Counted from the stretch's first letter, positions 8,450-16,493 are shown. The stretch is DNA of 64,000 bases from Thiobacillus sp. (GCF_018780105.1 NZ_JADMKC010000022.1:62001-126000), one strand, 5' to 3'. Made by a program: numbers and translations. Notes: generated by a model from the letters alone, not told the origin.

Positions 8450-9355
8450 GTGCCGCGCAAGTTTCCGTGGCGTCAAGCCCGCGTGATACACCTGCTCAAA
8501 CTGCTGGCGCGCCTGCCTTTGCCCGTGCTGCACGGCATCGGGATTGCGCTCGGCTGGCTGATCTACTGGGCCCCGGGCCGGCACTCGGCGCGCATGCGCA
8601 ACAATGTGCTCGACAGCGGCCTGTGCACGCCAGGGCGCAGTTGTAATCGCCTGCTGCGCCAGAGCATCAGCGAATCCGGTAAGGCCTTCGCTGAACTGCT
8701 GCCGATGTGGCTGCGTCCGGACAAGGTCGTGCTGCAACACGTGCGCGGCAGCAGCGGCTGGGAGGCGATCGACGCCGCCCGCGCAGCGGGCCGGGGCGTG
8801 ATCCTGATCGCGCCGCACATCGGCTGTTTCGAAATCATCGGCCAGTATTTCGGCGCGCGCCATCCCTTCACCATCATGTACAAACCCGCGCCCAGCCCCT
8901 TGCTGAATGCGCTGATGCTCGCCGGCCGCCAGCGCAGCCAGACGACGCTGGTGCCGACCGACATGTCGGGCGTGCGCGCCCTGCTGGCCGCGCTCAAACG
9001 CCATGAAGGCATCGGCATCCTGCCCGATCAGGTGGCCAGCAGCGGCGACGGCGTGTGGGCGCCGTTTCTCGGCCGTCCGGCCTACACGCCGACGCTGGTC
9101 GCCAGCCTGCAGCGCAAAACTGGCGCTGCAGCGTTTTTCGTCGCCGCCGAACGGCTGAGCTGGGGACGTGGTTATCACCTGCATGCGTATCCCCTGAACG
9201 ACGCCCTGCCGGATGACAAGACCGCGGCCGCGCTGCGCATCAACCAGGGGGTGGAAGCGGTAGTACGGCATTTTCCGGCGCAATATCAATGGCGCTACAA
9301 CCGCCACAAATGCCCGGGCGGCATCACCCGGCCGATCCATTCACCTGCCACATGA
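8450..9355 (+). CDS. LpxL/HtrB-family lipid acyltransferase, copy 1
   Basis: Membrane-bound acyltransferase of the lipid A biosynthesis family (PF03279), which moves an acyl chain from acyl-ACP to a lipid such as a lipid A precursor. The frame opens with GTG at 8450 (301 residues); a second GTG at 8483 matches the N-terminus of the neighbouring copy better and gives 290 residues. Neither has a clear ribosome site. An N-terminal hydrophobic helix ([21 protein letters not shown]) is followed by the catalytic H-x4-E motif HIGCFE. It is first of an eight-gene block and very similar to the next gene, from which it is separated by an ATGA overlap. Confidence 0.88.
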   Translation: MPRKFPWRQARVIHLLKLLARLPLPVLHGIGIALGWLIYWAPGRHSARMRNNVLDSGLCTPGRSCNRLLRQSISESGKAFAELLPMWLRPDKVVLQHVRGSSGWEAIDAARAAGRGVILIAPHIGCFEIIGQYFGARHPFTIMYKPAPSPLLNALMLAGRQRSQTTLVPTDMSGVRALLAALKRHEGIGILPDQVASSGDGVWAPFLGRPAYTPTLVASLQRKTGAAAFFVAAERLSWGRGYHLHAYPLNDALPDDKTAAALRINQGVEAVVRHFPAQYQWRYNRHKCPGGITRPIHSPAT

Positions 9356-10233
9356 ACGCTGTTGTATTGACGCTGCTCAAACTGCTGGCGCGCCTGCCCT
9401 TGCCGGTGCTGCATGGCCTTGGCATCGCGCTGGGCTGGCTGGTCTACTGGGCGCCGGGGCGGCATTCGGCGCGCATGCGCAGCAATGTGTTCGACAGCGG
9501 CCTGTGCACGCCGGGCGCAGACTGCCGTCGCCTGTTGCGACTATCCGTCTCCGAATCCGGCAAAGCCATCATCGAGCTGCTGCCGGTCTGGCTGCGCCCG
9601 TATGAGCAGGTGCTGAAACTGGTCAAGGGCCGCAGCGGCTGGGAGGCGATCGATGCCGCGCGCGCAGCGGGCAAGGGCATCATCCTGATCGGCCCGCATA
9701 TCGGCTGTTTCGAACTGCTCAATCTGGATTACGCCGCGCGCCACCCGTTCACCGCCATGTACAAGCCGCCGCGCAAAGCGGTGCTGGCCGAGCTGATGCT
9801 GAACGGCCGCCAGCGCGGCCAGGCGACGCTGGTGCCGACCGACCTGTCCGGCGTGCGCGCGCAACTGGCCGCGCTCAAACGCCATGAAGCCATCGGCATC
9901 CTGCCCGACCAGGTGGCGACCGGCGGCGACGGCGTGTGGGCGCCGTTTCTGGGCCGCCCGGCCTACACGCCGACACTGGTCGCCAGCCTGCAGCGCAAGA
10001 CCGGCGCTGCGGCGTTTTTTGTCGCCGCCGAACGGCTGAGCTGGGGACGCGGCTATCACCTGCACGCCTTCCCGGTGCTCGATGCGCTGCCGGAGGACAA
10101 AGCCGCGGCCGCCCTGCGGATCAACCAGGGGGTGGAAGACGTGGTGCGCCGCTTTCCCGCGCAATACCTGTGGAGCTACAACCGCCACAAACGCCCGGGC
10201 GACGCGCCGCCCCCGGACGCAATGCCGACATGA
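9352..10233 (+). CDS. LpxL/HtrB-family lipid acyltransferase, copy 2
   Basis: Acyltransferase of 293 residues, a tandem duplicate of the preceding gene. The start ATG at 9352 overlaps the previous stop (ATGA). The catalytic motif is again HIGCFE. Similarity is very high in the C-terminal half (for example [20 protein letters not shown] and [14 protein letters not shown] in both). The two differ most just after the catalytic motif, in the region that begins [10 protein letters not shown] in copy 1 and PFTAMYKPPR in copy 2. Keeping both may allow two acyl specificities or positions, which is inference. Confidence 0.88.
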   Translation: MNAVVLTLLKLLARLPLPVLHGLGIALGWLVYWAPGRHSARMRSNVFDSGLCTPGADCRRLLRLSVSESGKAIIELLPVWLRPYEQVLKLVKGRSGWEAIDAARAAGKGIILIGPHIGCFELLNLDYAARHPFTAMYKPPRKAVLAELMLNGRQRGQATLVPTDLSGVRAQLAALKRHEAIGILPDQVATGGDGVWAPFLGRPAYTPTLVASLQRKTGAAAFFVAAERLSWGRGYHLHAFPVLDALPEDKAAAALRINQGVEDVVRRFPAQYLWSYNRHKRPGDAPPPDAMPT

Positions 10234-11141
10234 GTGCAGTACCCCGCACCCTGCTGCGCCCCGCGCTGCTGCCGGTCTGGCTCGGCGTCTTCGTACTGTG
10301 GCTGCTGCACTGGCTACCGCTGCCGCTGCAGGCGGCCATCGGCAACAGCCTCGGCTGGCTCGCCGCGCAGATTCCCTGCAAGCGACGCCGGGTCGGTGCC
10401 ACCAATCTAGCGCTGTGTTTTCCCGACGTGCCCGCCGCGCAGCGCCGCCGCTGGCTGCGGCAAACCTTTCAGGCCTCGATACGCGCCGCGCTGGAATACG
10501 GCATTCTGTGGTGGGGATCGGCCGCGCGGGTGCGCCGCCTGGTACGCATCGACAACCCCGAAGCCGCACGCGGCGACGGCGTGCGGCCGGTGATCTGGCT
10601 GGCGCCGCACTTTGTCGGCCTCGACATGGGCGGCATCCGCCTGACCATGGACCAGACCATCGTCTCGATGTATGCGCGCGCGCAGAACCCGGTCGCCGAC
10701 AAATACATGCGCCACGGCCGCACGCGTTTTTCGGACATCGTGCTGATCGAACGTCACGAAGGCATCAAGGCCACGCTCGCCGCGATCAAGCGCGGGCTAC
10801 CGTTCTACTACCTGCCGGACCAGGACCATGGCCGCCTCAACGCGGTGTTCGCGCCCTTCTTCGGCATCCCTGCCGCCACCGTGTCGGCGCTACCACGGCT
10901 GGTCAAGCTCACCGATGCGCAGGTCATCCCGGTAATCACCCGCCAGCTGTCGTGGGGGCGCGGCTATGCGCTGCGCTTTTATCCACCGTGGGAGAATTTT
11001 CCAAGCGGCGACCTCGATGCCGATGTCGCGCGCATGAACGCCTTCATCGAAGACCGTATCCGCGAAATGCCAGCGCAATATTTGTGGCTGCATCGCCGCT
11101 TCAAGACGCGCCCGATCGGCGAAGCCAGCCTGTATGACTGA
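10230..11141 (+). CDS. LpxL/HtrB-family lipid acyltransferase, diverged third copy
   Basis: Third acyltransferase of the same family, 303 residues, with ATGA overlap to copy 2. It is clearly more divergent: the catalytic motif is HFVGLD (H-x4-D), the membrane anchor is LLPVWLGVFVLWLLHWLPL, and the LSWGRGYALRFYPPW segment is shared in pattern with the other two. It more closely resembles the LpxL/HtrB that usually precedes dapF in betaproteobacteria, so copies 1 and 2 may be the additional ones. Acts at the inner membrane on lipid A or a related lipid. Confidence 0.88.
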   Translation: MSAVPRTLLRPALLPVWLGVFVLWLLHWLPLPLQAAIGNSLGWLAAQIPCKRRRVGATNLALCFPDVPAAQRRRWLRQTFQASIRAALEYGILWWGSAARVRRLVRIDNPEAARGDGVRPVIWLAPHFVGLDMGGIRLTMDQTIVSMYARAQNPVADKYMRHGRTRFSDIVLIERHEGIKATLAAIKRGLPFYYLPDQDHGRLNAVFAPFFGIPAATVSALPRLVKLTDAQVIPVITRQLSWGRGYALRFYPPWENFPSGDLDADVARMNAFIEDRIREMPAQYLWLHRRFKTRPIGEASLYD

Positions 11142-11661
11142 CATCCGCCCACTCGCGCCGGATGAGGTCGAAGCCGTCAGCGCGCTGGCGCGCGTGGTGT
11201 GGCAGGCCACCTACCCGGCGCTGATCTCCCAGGCGCAGATCGAATTCATGCTGGCCGACCGTTACGCCGCCGAACGCATCCGCGCGCAGCTCGGCGACCC
11301 CTGCCACGCCTGGTGGGGCGCGCATGCCGGTGAAATGCTCGCCGGTTTCGCCCATGCCTCACTGAGCGATTCCAAGCTGGATGACGCCAATTCAAAGCTG
11401 GGTGGCGCCGATGCCAAGCTCGACAAACTCTATGTCCATCCGGCCAGCCAGCGCCACGGGATCGGCAGCGCGTTGCTGGCCGCGGTGCAGGACTGGGCGC
11501 GCGCGCAGCATGCCCACCGTCTGTGGCTACAGGTCAATCGCGGCAATGCGCCGGCGATTGCTGCGTATCGCAAGCAGGGCTTTCGCGTGGTCGAGTCGCG
11601 CGTGTTCGACATCGGCAACGGCTTCGTGATGGACGACCACGTAATGGAGAAAACCCTGTGA
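11134..11661 (+). CDS. GNAT family N-acetyltransferase
   Basis: Acetyl-CoA-dependent N-acetyltransferase of 175 residues; substrate unknown. The acetyl-CoA motif is QRHGIGSALL (106-115), followed by NAPAIAAYRKQGF, the usual C-terminal GNAT signature. The start lies 8 bases inside the preceding gene. Residues 79-99 hold three copies of a 7-residue unit (SKLDDAN-like), encoded by a 21-base tandem repeat directly before strand 4; this looks like a recent in-frame expansion. Likely translated by coupling in the acyltransferase-xerC block. Confidence 0.9.
   Translation: MTDIRPLAPDEVEAVSALARVVWQATYPALISQAQIEFMLADRYAAERIRAQLGDPCHAWWGAHAGEMLAGFAHASLSDSKLDDANSKLGGADAKLDKLYVHPASQRHGIGSALLAAVQDWARAQHAHRLWLQVNRGNAPAIAAYRKQGFRVVESRVFDIGNGFVMDDHVMEKTL
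11368..11430 (+). repeat. Three tandem 21-base units inside GNAT gene
   Basis: Units at 11368-11388, 11389-11409 and 11410-11430 share the pattern GATTCCAAGCTGGATGACGCC with point differences. Being multiples of three, they preserve the frame and add about 14 residues if one unit is ancestral. Confidence 0.75.
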
Positions 11662-12077
11662 GCTTCAGCAATCCCGACGACGACGCCCTGCGCGCCCTGT
11701 TCGACCGCGTCCGCACCATTGCCGTAATCGGTCTTTCGCCGCAACCCGCGCGACCGAGCTTTCGCGTGGCGCAGGCGATGCAGCGCTACGGCTTTCGCAT
11801 CGTGCCGGTGCGGCCGCTGGTGGACGCGGTGTTGGGCGAAAAGGCCTATGCCAGCCTGGCCGACATCCCGTTTCCGATCGATCTGGTGGATGTGTTCCGC
11901 GCTGCCGAGCATGTGCCCGCTATCGTCGAGCAATGCCTGGCGCTACACTTGCCATCCATCTGGATCCAGGAAGGCATCGTCCATGACGCCGCCGCGCATC
12001 AGGCGCAAACGGGCGGCATGACGGTGGTGATGGACCGCTGCCTGCTCAAGGAATACGTGAGACTCAAAACCGCATGA
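11658..12077 (+). CDS. CoA-binding domain protein (YccU-like)
   Basis: Protein of 139 residues with a single Rossmann-type CoA-binding domain ([19 protein letters not shown] near the N-terminus, DLVDVFR in the middle, WIQEGI and a C-terminal DRCLLKEY). Proteins of this kind are widespread, and their role is unknown beyond CoA or nucleotide binding. The GTG start overlaps the GNAT stop (GTGA) and has GGAGA upstream. It lies directly before dapF, with another 4-base overlap. Confidence 0.88.
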   Translation: MSFSNPDDDALRALFDRVRTIAVIGLSPQPARPSFRVAQAMQRYGFRIVPVRPLVDAVLGEKAYASLADIPFPIDLVDVFRAAEHVPAIVEQCLALHLPSIWIQEGIVHDAAAHQAQTGGMTVVMDRCLLKEYVRLKTA

Positions 12078-12925
12078 ATACCCAACAGGGCAAGACTCTT
12101 CGCTTCACCAAAATGCACGGTCTCGGCAACGATTTCGTCGTGATCGACGGCATCAACCAGTCCGTCGCGCTCACGCCCGAACAATGCCGCCGCCTCGCCG
12201 ACCGCCATTTCGGCGTCGGCTGCGACCAGATCCTGCTGGTCGAAAAACCCAGCCGCGCAGACGTCGACTTCCGCTATCGCATCTTCAACGCCGATGGCGG
12301 CGAAGTGGAACAGTGCGGCAACGGCGCGCGCTGCTTCGTGCGTTTCGTGCACGACAAGGGGCTCACCGACAAGACCGCGATCCGGGTGGAAACCGCGTCC
12401 GGCGTGATCGAACCGCGTCTGCTCGACAACGGCCAGGTGACGGTGAACATGGGCGCGCCGCGTTTCGCGCCGGCCGACATCCCGTTTGCCGCGACCGCCG
12501 AAGCGCTGACCTATCCGCTCAAGGTCGGCACCCACACGCTCGAAATCGCCGCGCTCTCGATGGGCAACCCGCACGCGGTACTGCGGGTGAACGATCTGGA
12601 CAGCGCGCCGGTGGACATCCTCGGCGCGGCGGTCGAGGCGCACCAGCGCTTTCCGCAGCGCGTCAACGCCGGCTTCATGCAGGTGCTGACGCCGCACGAC
12701 ATCCGCCTGCGCGTGTTCGAGCGCGGCGCGGGCGAAACCCTGGCCTGCGGCACCGGGGCCTGCGCCGCCGCCGTGGCCGGCATCCGCCAGGACTGGCTGC
12801 AAAGCCCGGTCAGCGTCCACACCCGCGGCGGCGACCTGATCATTGAATGGGCGGGCAAAGACCAGCCGGTGTACATGACCGGCCCCGCCGTGACCGTATT
12901 CGAAGGAGCCATAGACATCCCATGA
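12074..12925 (+). CDS. dapF: Diaminopimelate epimerase
   Basis: Converts LL- to meso-diaminopimelate for lysine and peptidoglycan synthesis; PLP-independent. It has 283 residues, the usual size. Both active-site cysteines are present: C81 in QCGNGARC and C225 in [19 protein letters not shown] is the standard N-terminus. ATGA overlaps join it to the CoA-binding gene and to the DUF484 gene; dapF - DUF484 - xerC is a conserved order in beta- and gammaproteobacteria. Confidence 0.97.
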   Translation: MNTQQGKTLRFTKMHGLGNDFVVIDGINQSVALTPEQCRRLADRHFGVGCDQILLVEKPSRADVDFRYRIFNADGGEVEQCGNGARCFVRFVHDKGLTDKTAIRVETASGVIEPRLLDNGQVTVNMGAPRFAPADIPFAATAEALTYPLKVGTHTLEIAALSMGNPHAVLRVNDLDSAPVDILGAAVEAHQRFPQRVNAGFMQVLTPHDIRLRVFERGAGETLACGTGACAAAVAGIRQDWLQSPVSVHTRGGDLIIEWAGKDQPVYMTGPAVTVFEGAIDIP

Positions 12926-13611
12926 CCACATCCAGCGATACCCCAGCCAGCGCGACCAGCCCCCAGGCCGTCGCCGACTACCTGATCCAGCACCCGAATT
13001 TCTTCAACGATTTCCCCACCCTGCCGGCGGAATTGAACATTCCCCATCCGCACGGCACCCACGCCATTTCGATGAGCGAACGCCAGCTCATTTCAATGCG
13101 CGACAAGGTGCGGATGCTGGAAAGCAAGCTCGCCGAGCTGATCCAGTTCGGCGAGGAAAACGACGGTATTTCCGACAAGATGCAGGCGCTGGCACTGGCG
13201 CTGATGACCACGCGCACGCCGCAGGACATCCTGGTAGCGCTGACCCTGCACCTGCGCGAAGGCTTTGCGATACCGCACCACGCGCTGCGCGTGTGGAACC
13301 TGCCTGCCGACAGCGTACCCGGCCTGAGCGACCCGGTGTCCCCGGCCGCGCGCGACCAGATCTGCGCCATGGCGCAACCGGTGTGCGGCGTGCTGGCGGT
13401 GGACGAAGCGATCGACTGGTTCGGCGAAGTGTCGCCGCATCTGCGCGCGTTTGCCTGCATCCCGCTGCGGGTCGCCCCCAACAATGTCCCCGTCGGCCTG
13501 CTGGTGCTGGCCTCCGAAGAAGAAAAACGCTTCTACGCCGGCATGGGCACGCTCTATATTGAGCGCCTGGGCCAGTTGATCAGCGCCGCACTCGTGCGGA
13601 TGCAGGATTGA
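12922..13611 (+). CDS. DUF484 family protein
   Basis: Protein of 229 residues of the DUF484 family, with a GAF-like fold. The N-terminal [16 protein letters not shown] segment is the family signature, followed by a short coiled region (residues 50-80, [20 protein letters not shown] is typical) and a GAF-like domain. No catalytic residues are known. It overlaps dapF by ATGA and xerC by TTGA. The conserved link with xerC suggests a role near chromosome dimer resolution, though none is demonstrated. Confidence 0.93.
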   Translation: MTTSSDTPASATSPQAVADYLIQHPNFFNDFPTLPAELNIPHPHGTHAISMSERQLISMRDKVRMLESKLAELIQFGEENDGISDKMQALALALMTTRTPQDILVALTLHLREGFAIPHHALRVWNLPADSVPGLSDPVSPAARDQICAMAQPVCGVLAVDEAIDWFGEVSPHLRAFACIPLRVAPNNVPVGLLVLASEEEKRFYAGMGTLYIERLGQLISAALVRMQD

Positions 13612-14498
13612 CCCCGGTCGAAAGCTACCTGCAACACCTCGCCGCCGAACGGCGGCTGTCGCCGCATACCGTGGCAGCCTATCGGCGCGATCTGGTCCAA
13701 CTCGGCCAGCTGAGCGCCGGCAAACCGCTGGCCGAGCTCAGCGTCACCGACATCCGCGGCGCCATCGTCCGGCTGCGCGGCAAAAGCCTGTCGGCCGCCA
13801 GCGTGGCGCGGCACCTCTCCAGCTGGCGCGGCTTTTACGTCTTTGCCTGCCGCCGCCTCGGCTACACCCACAACCCCTGCCTCGGCCTGCGTCCGCCCAA
13901 AGCCGCCAAGGCCTTGCCACAGGTGCTGTCGCCCGACACCTGCACGCAACTGCTGAATGGCGCGCAACCCGCCACTGAAGACGACGCCCTGCAGGCGCGC
14001 GACCGCGCCATGTTCGAACTGTTCTATTCGTCCGGACTGCGCCTGTCGGAACTGGCCGATCTGGACCTGAACGACCTCGATCTGCAGTCCGGCGAAGCGG
14101 AAGTCACCGGCAAAGGCCGCAAAACCCGCATCGTACCGGTCGGGCAACAGGCGCTGAGTGCGCTGGCCGTCTGGCTGCAGCAGCGTGCAGCGCTGGCGCG
14201 CGACAACACCCCCGCGCTGTTTCTGAACCAGCGCGGCACGCGTCTGACGCCGCGCAGCATCCAGCTGCGCCTCAAGCGCTGGGCCTTGCAGGCCGGGCTG
14301 AACCAGCACGTCCACCCGCACCTGCTGCGCCACGCCTTCGCCACCCACGTGCTGCAATCGTCCGGCGACCTGCGCGCAGTGCAGGAAATGCTCGGCCACG
14401 CCAGCATCAGCACCACCCAGGTCTACACCCACCTCGACTGGCAGCACCTCGCCAAGGTCTACGACCAGGCGCACCCGCGCGCGCGCAAGAAGTCCTGA
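13608..14498 (+). CDS. xerC: Tyrosine recombinase XerC
   Basis: Site-specific recombinase that acts with XerD at dif to resolve chromosome dimers. It has 296 residues from a TTG start overlapping the DUF484 stop. All catalytic residues are visible: R145 (SGLRLSEL), K169, H238 and R241 (HPHLLRHAF), H264 (LGHAS) and Y273 (TTQVYTH). It is an ordinary XerC and lacks the extra internal domain of integron integrases, so it is not an IntI despite lying next to the cassette array. Last gene of the eight-gene block. Confidence 0.95.
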   Translation: MTPVESYLQHLAAERRLSPHTVAAYRRDLVQLGQLSAGKPLAELSVTDIRGAIVRLRGKSLSAASVARHLSSWRGFYVFACRRLGYTHNPCLGLRPPKAAKALPQVLSPDTCTQLLNGAQPATEDDALQARDRAMFELFYSSGLRLSELADLDLNDLDLQSGEAEVTGKGRKTRIVPVGQQALSALAVWLQQRAALARDNTPALFLNQRGTRLTPRSIQLRLKRWALQAGLNQHVHPHLLRHAFATHVLQSSGDLRAVQEMLGHASISTTQVYTHLDWQHLAKVYDQAHPRARKKS

Positions 14499-14612
14499 TT
14501 TTGCGGCTGGCGATCTGCGCTTGAAAGAGGGAGACAATAACGGGTGGGGGTTTGCTGGCCATGCCGTGAAATTGCGGCGTAGTCAGAGGGTGCAATTAGC
14601 GGCTTGCTGTTT

Positions 14613-14644
14613 GGGGCTTGAGGCAACAGGCAAGGTCTGGCCCT
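14613..14644. repeat. Inverted repeat, left copy, flanking cassette island
   Basis: This 32-base stretch matches the reverse complement of 16603-16634 at 29 of 32 positions. The pair brackets the integron-like region. It could be a border of the island or simply two copies of a dispersed genomic repeat. Confidence 0.7.
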
Positions 14645-14712
14645 AGCGTTCAAGGTCAGGGGCGCTGCGCGACGCTTTATCGCGCAGCGTCCCCTGCACT
14701 GAGATGTTAGGC
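14641..14712 (-). other. attC site of cassette 2, degenerate outer core
   Basis: On the minus strand the site opens with GCCTAAC (R'', 14712-14706). It continues into a long imperfect palindrome (TCGCGCAGCG against CGCTGCGCGA around an ATAAAGC loop, with one extra base in an arm). It ends with CTTGAACGCTAGGGC, where GTTRRRY would be expected. The outer core reads GCTAGGG, so the crossover GTT is mutated. The stop codon of the cassette gene lies inside R''. Confidence 0.72.
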
Positions 14713-15750
14713 CTTGGCATCCCGCATCCCTGCGCGGATGTGCGTTGCTAGTTCCGTCACTCGCTCCAAGTCAAATCCTGGGTGTTCATCGCACACCCTG
14801 TCAAAGTAGGAAGCGAGCCACTCATATTTGGCGTAAACGTCCTCGGGGCATGTTGAGTCTGCCGCTTTACTAAGGATCAGTTCACGTATTGGTGTTAATC
14901 GGTTCTGCCATAGTTTTTGATCTGTAAAAAACGGATTCCCCATGAAAGGGGGCAGAAAATTAAAAAATAGGTGCCCATCGTCGCTGGGAATCCATGGGGA
15001 GCTTCCGGTTATCTCCCGGCCTCCCCACTCAAGTGACAGTTCTTTGGAAAGAATCACGCGAGGAGTTGAAGCCACTTTACTCTCGAGTTCATATGCTTCA
15101 ATCAAAGCCGGTCCATATACCAGGCCAGAATCATGGAACAGGTGGCCTCGCGTGATGCCGCCGCGCAGGAGAAATCCAAATTGGATCAGGTTGGATGTAA
15201 GAATCAAAAGAGCATTTTGAAGAGTATCTCGGCCATGCGAATTGCTTTCGACACTAAAAACAAGGCAGTCCGAGAATTGCGTCATTACCGGATCCCCCGG
15301 CCATTTCTGGTCTTCAGGAAGCAGTTTTCTTAACGAGTTGAAGTGACTAGTAACGCCTTGCAATTGAGCGAGTGTCTTACCTAGCATCTTTACGACATGG
15401 TTGCCCTCGGAGAGAACCGCTTGCTTCCATCCCAAAATATCGAGGAATGCAACCACGCGGTTTTGATACTGGAGTGCGTCCTCGAATTTTCGAGCTTCAT
15501 CTGCTTGTCGTTCTGCCTCAATCTCTCTCTTGGGTGCGCCGGCTTCCCACTCAGCTTTTTGTAAATCTGCTTGAGCCTCTTCTTGGTCGGTGTACTCGAG
15601 GTAGTAAGTCTCGCCCGTTTGTACATTGCTCGTGAGGCTGTACCGTCGGCCGGCGTTTCTCACTGGTAAGCGAACCAACTTATCACCGTCCCGCTTAAAG
15701 ATTGGATATTCACCGGCAAGGTTTACGGTAATGCTCTGAGGCGTATTCAT
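14707..15750 (-). CDS. Integron-cassette protein with class III nucleotide-cyclase-like domain
   Basis: Protein of 347 residues with no assigned function. After a charged helical stretch (about 50-95) there is a domain with the layout of class III adenylyl/guanylyl cyclases. FLDILGW has a possible metal-binding D104, and FSDCLVFS has the second acidic residue D161. RGGITRG (196-202) and GPALIEAYELES (213-224) correspond to the usual G.AVN.AARL region, and PRVILS follows. It could make a cyclic nucleotide or be a non-catalytic relative. GC is clearly lower than in the neighbours. The start ATG lies 7 bases after the GTTAGGC core on the minus strand and the stop lies in the next attC, as in a typical gene cassette. 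Confidence 0.8.
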   Translation of the reverse strand: MNTPQSITVNLAGEYPIFKRDGDKLVRLPVRNAGRRYSLTSNVQTGETYYLEYTDQEEAQADLQKAEWEAGAPKREIEAERQADEARKFEDALQYQNRVVAFLDILGWKQAVLSEGNHVVKMLGKTLAQLQGVTSHFNSLRKLLPEDQKWPGDPVMTQFSDCLVFSVESNSHGRDTLQNALLILTSNLIQFGFLLRGGITRGHLFHDSGLVYGPALIEAYELESKVASTPRVILSKELSLEWGGREITGSSPWIPSDDGHLFFNFLPPFMGNPFFTDQKLWQNRLTPIRELILSKAADSTCPEDVYAKYEWLASYFDRVCDEHPGFDLERVTELATHIRAGMRDAKA

Positions 15751-15757
15751 GGGGGCG

Positions 15758-15835
15758 GCCTAACGTAGAGCTAACCGGCGGCGCTTTAGCGCCGTCCAGC
15801 GACCGGAGGGAGCGAGGTTGAGCGCCGGGTTAGAC
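15758..15835 (-). other. attC site of cassette 1
   Basis: Read on the minus strand: R'' GTCTAAC (15835-15829), then GCTCAACC, which pairs with GGTTAGC apart from one unpaired base, a central GGCGCTAAAGCGCC hairpin, and R' GTTAGGC (15764-15758). Order, consensus cores and the extrahelical base all fit an integron attC of 78 bases. R' marks the junction with cassette 2. Confidence 0.85.
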
Positions 15836-15899
15836 ATGGCGACCGAAAGCAAAAATCGGCGTTGGAGAGGCGGCATAAAAGAAGCAGTGGGCCAATGGA

Positions 15900-16076
15900 T
15901 CATGAGTAGATAACCGTAACGGCAACTGCTGCAGCAACAATAAGCCCAAGGATTAGATACTCCCCAATTGCCTGGGCTTTCTTTGGGAGAAGATCGAATG
16001 TGCGACCCACAACCAAGCCGGCTAGATAACCAGCGAGTTCTCCAAACGAAAGGGCGATTGCTTCAAGCAAGGGCAT
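15900..16076 (-). CDS. Small membrane protein in integron cassette 1
   Basis: Protein of 58 residues with an N-terminal amphipathic or membrane segment (LLEAIALSFGELAGYLAGLV) and a clear C-terminal transmembrane helix (YLILGLIVAAAVAVTVIY). No homologue is recognised. It starts ATG 10 bases after the GTTAGAC core (16092-16086) and ends 64 bases before its attC, the normal layout of a cassette gene. Moderate GC sets it apart from the core genome. It could be a membrane effector, a toxin or a structural peptide; the sequence does not decide. Confidence 0.65.
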   Translation of the reverse strand: MPLLEAIALSFGELAGYLAGLVVGRTFDLLPKKAQAIGEYLILGLIVAAAVAVTVIYS

Positions 16077-16085
16077 GGTTTGTCT

Positions 16086-16092
16086 GTCTAAC
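16086..16092 (-). other. Upstream recombination core of cassette array (attI- or attC-like)
   Basis: GTTAGAC on the minus strand is the junction before cassette 1 and the exact complement of that cassette's own R'' (GTCTAAC), as expected from insertion of a circular cassette. The sequence upstream (TATTTAAC) has no long attC palindrome, so this may be a relic attI. No integrase gene follows. Confidence 0.6.
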
Positions 16093-16304
16093 GTTAAATA
16101 GCCGTCCCGTGACGGAATAAAAGATTATTGGACATGTCCGGTAATCTCGTTTCGGGTGATCGGTTGAAGCGGTAGGGTCAGGCCTCGACTCTTGCTACTG
16201 CCTGAACAATTGGCTACCGAAACGGCTGTCTAAAGCCCAAATAGTAATCGCAAACGTCCCATCACCGCCGTCCTGGTTTTGACCTTCCTCCCCTCTCAGC
16301 CCCG
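16093..16304. other. Non-coding stretch beside cassette array
   Basis: No supportable gene. It contains a small hairpin (CCGTC CCGT GACGG, 16102-16115) and a GGACATGTCC palindrome. If the core at 16086-16092 is an attI, this is where a cassette promoter would lie, but I see no convincing one. Confidence 0.4.
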
Positions 16305-16429
16305 CCGGAAATTGAGCCTGCCGGGTGGATCAGCGGCAAAGGTGTTTGAGCCCCGCTCACAAAAATCAATCAAGCATTACAAAAGCGGGGCGAGTTCTTT
16401 GACGCCCACCCGGCAGGCTCGATTTCCGG
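16305..16429. repeat. 125-base nested inverted-repeat element
   Basis: The outer arms CCGGAAATTGAGCCTGCCGG... (16305-16328) and its complement at 16406-16429 match at 23 of 24 bases. Inside, GCCCCGCT and AGCGGGGC make a second inverted repeat. The whole can fold into one long hairpin. It resembles a MITE or a REP-type intergenic element. Confidence 0.75.
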
Positions 16430-16464
16430 GGTTTCGGGGATGTCGGGGTGCGTTTTCTTTGGTT

Positions 16465-16493
16465 ACTTTCTTTGTCGCATTGACAAAGAAAGT
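16465..16493. repeat. Perfect 12-base inverted repeat
   Basis: ACTTTCTTTGTC and GACAAAGAAAGT around GCATT form a perfect hairpin. With its GC-rich surroundings it looks like part of a dispersed intergenic repeat rather than a terminator of an identified gene. Confidence 0.6.

Noticed and set aside
8450-10233. Tandem acyltransferases as an assembly error
   Set aside because: Copies differ at many positions spread along the genes and each junction is a clean ATGA overlap, so a true duplication is more likely.
13608-14498. xerC as the integrase of the adjacent cassette array
   Set aside because: It lacks the extra internal helix region of IntI proteins and sits in the conserved dapF-DUF484-xerC block.
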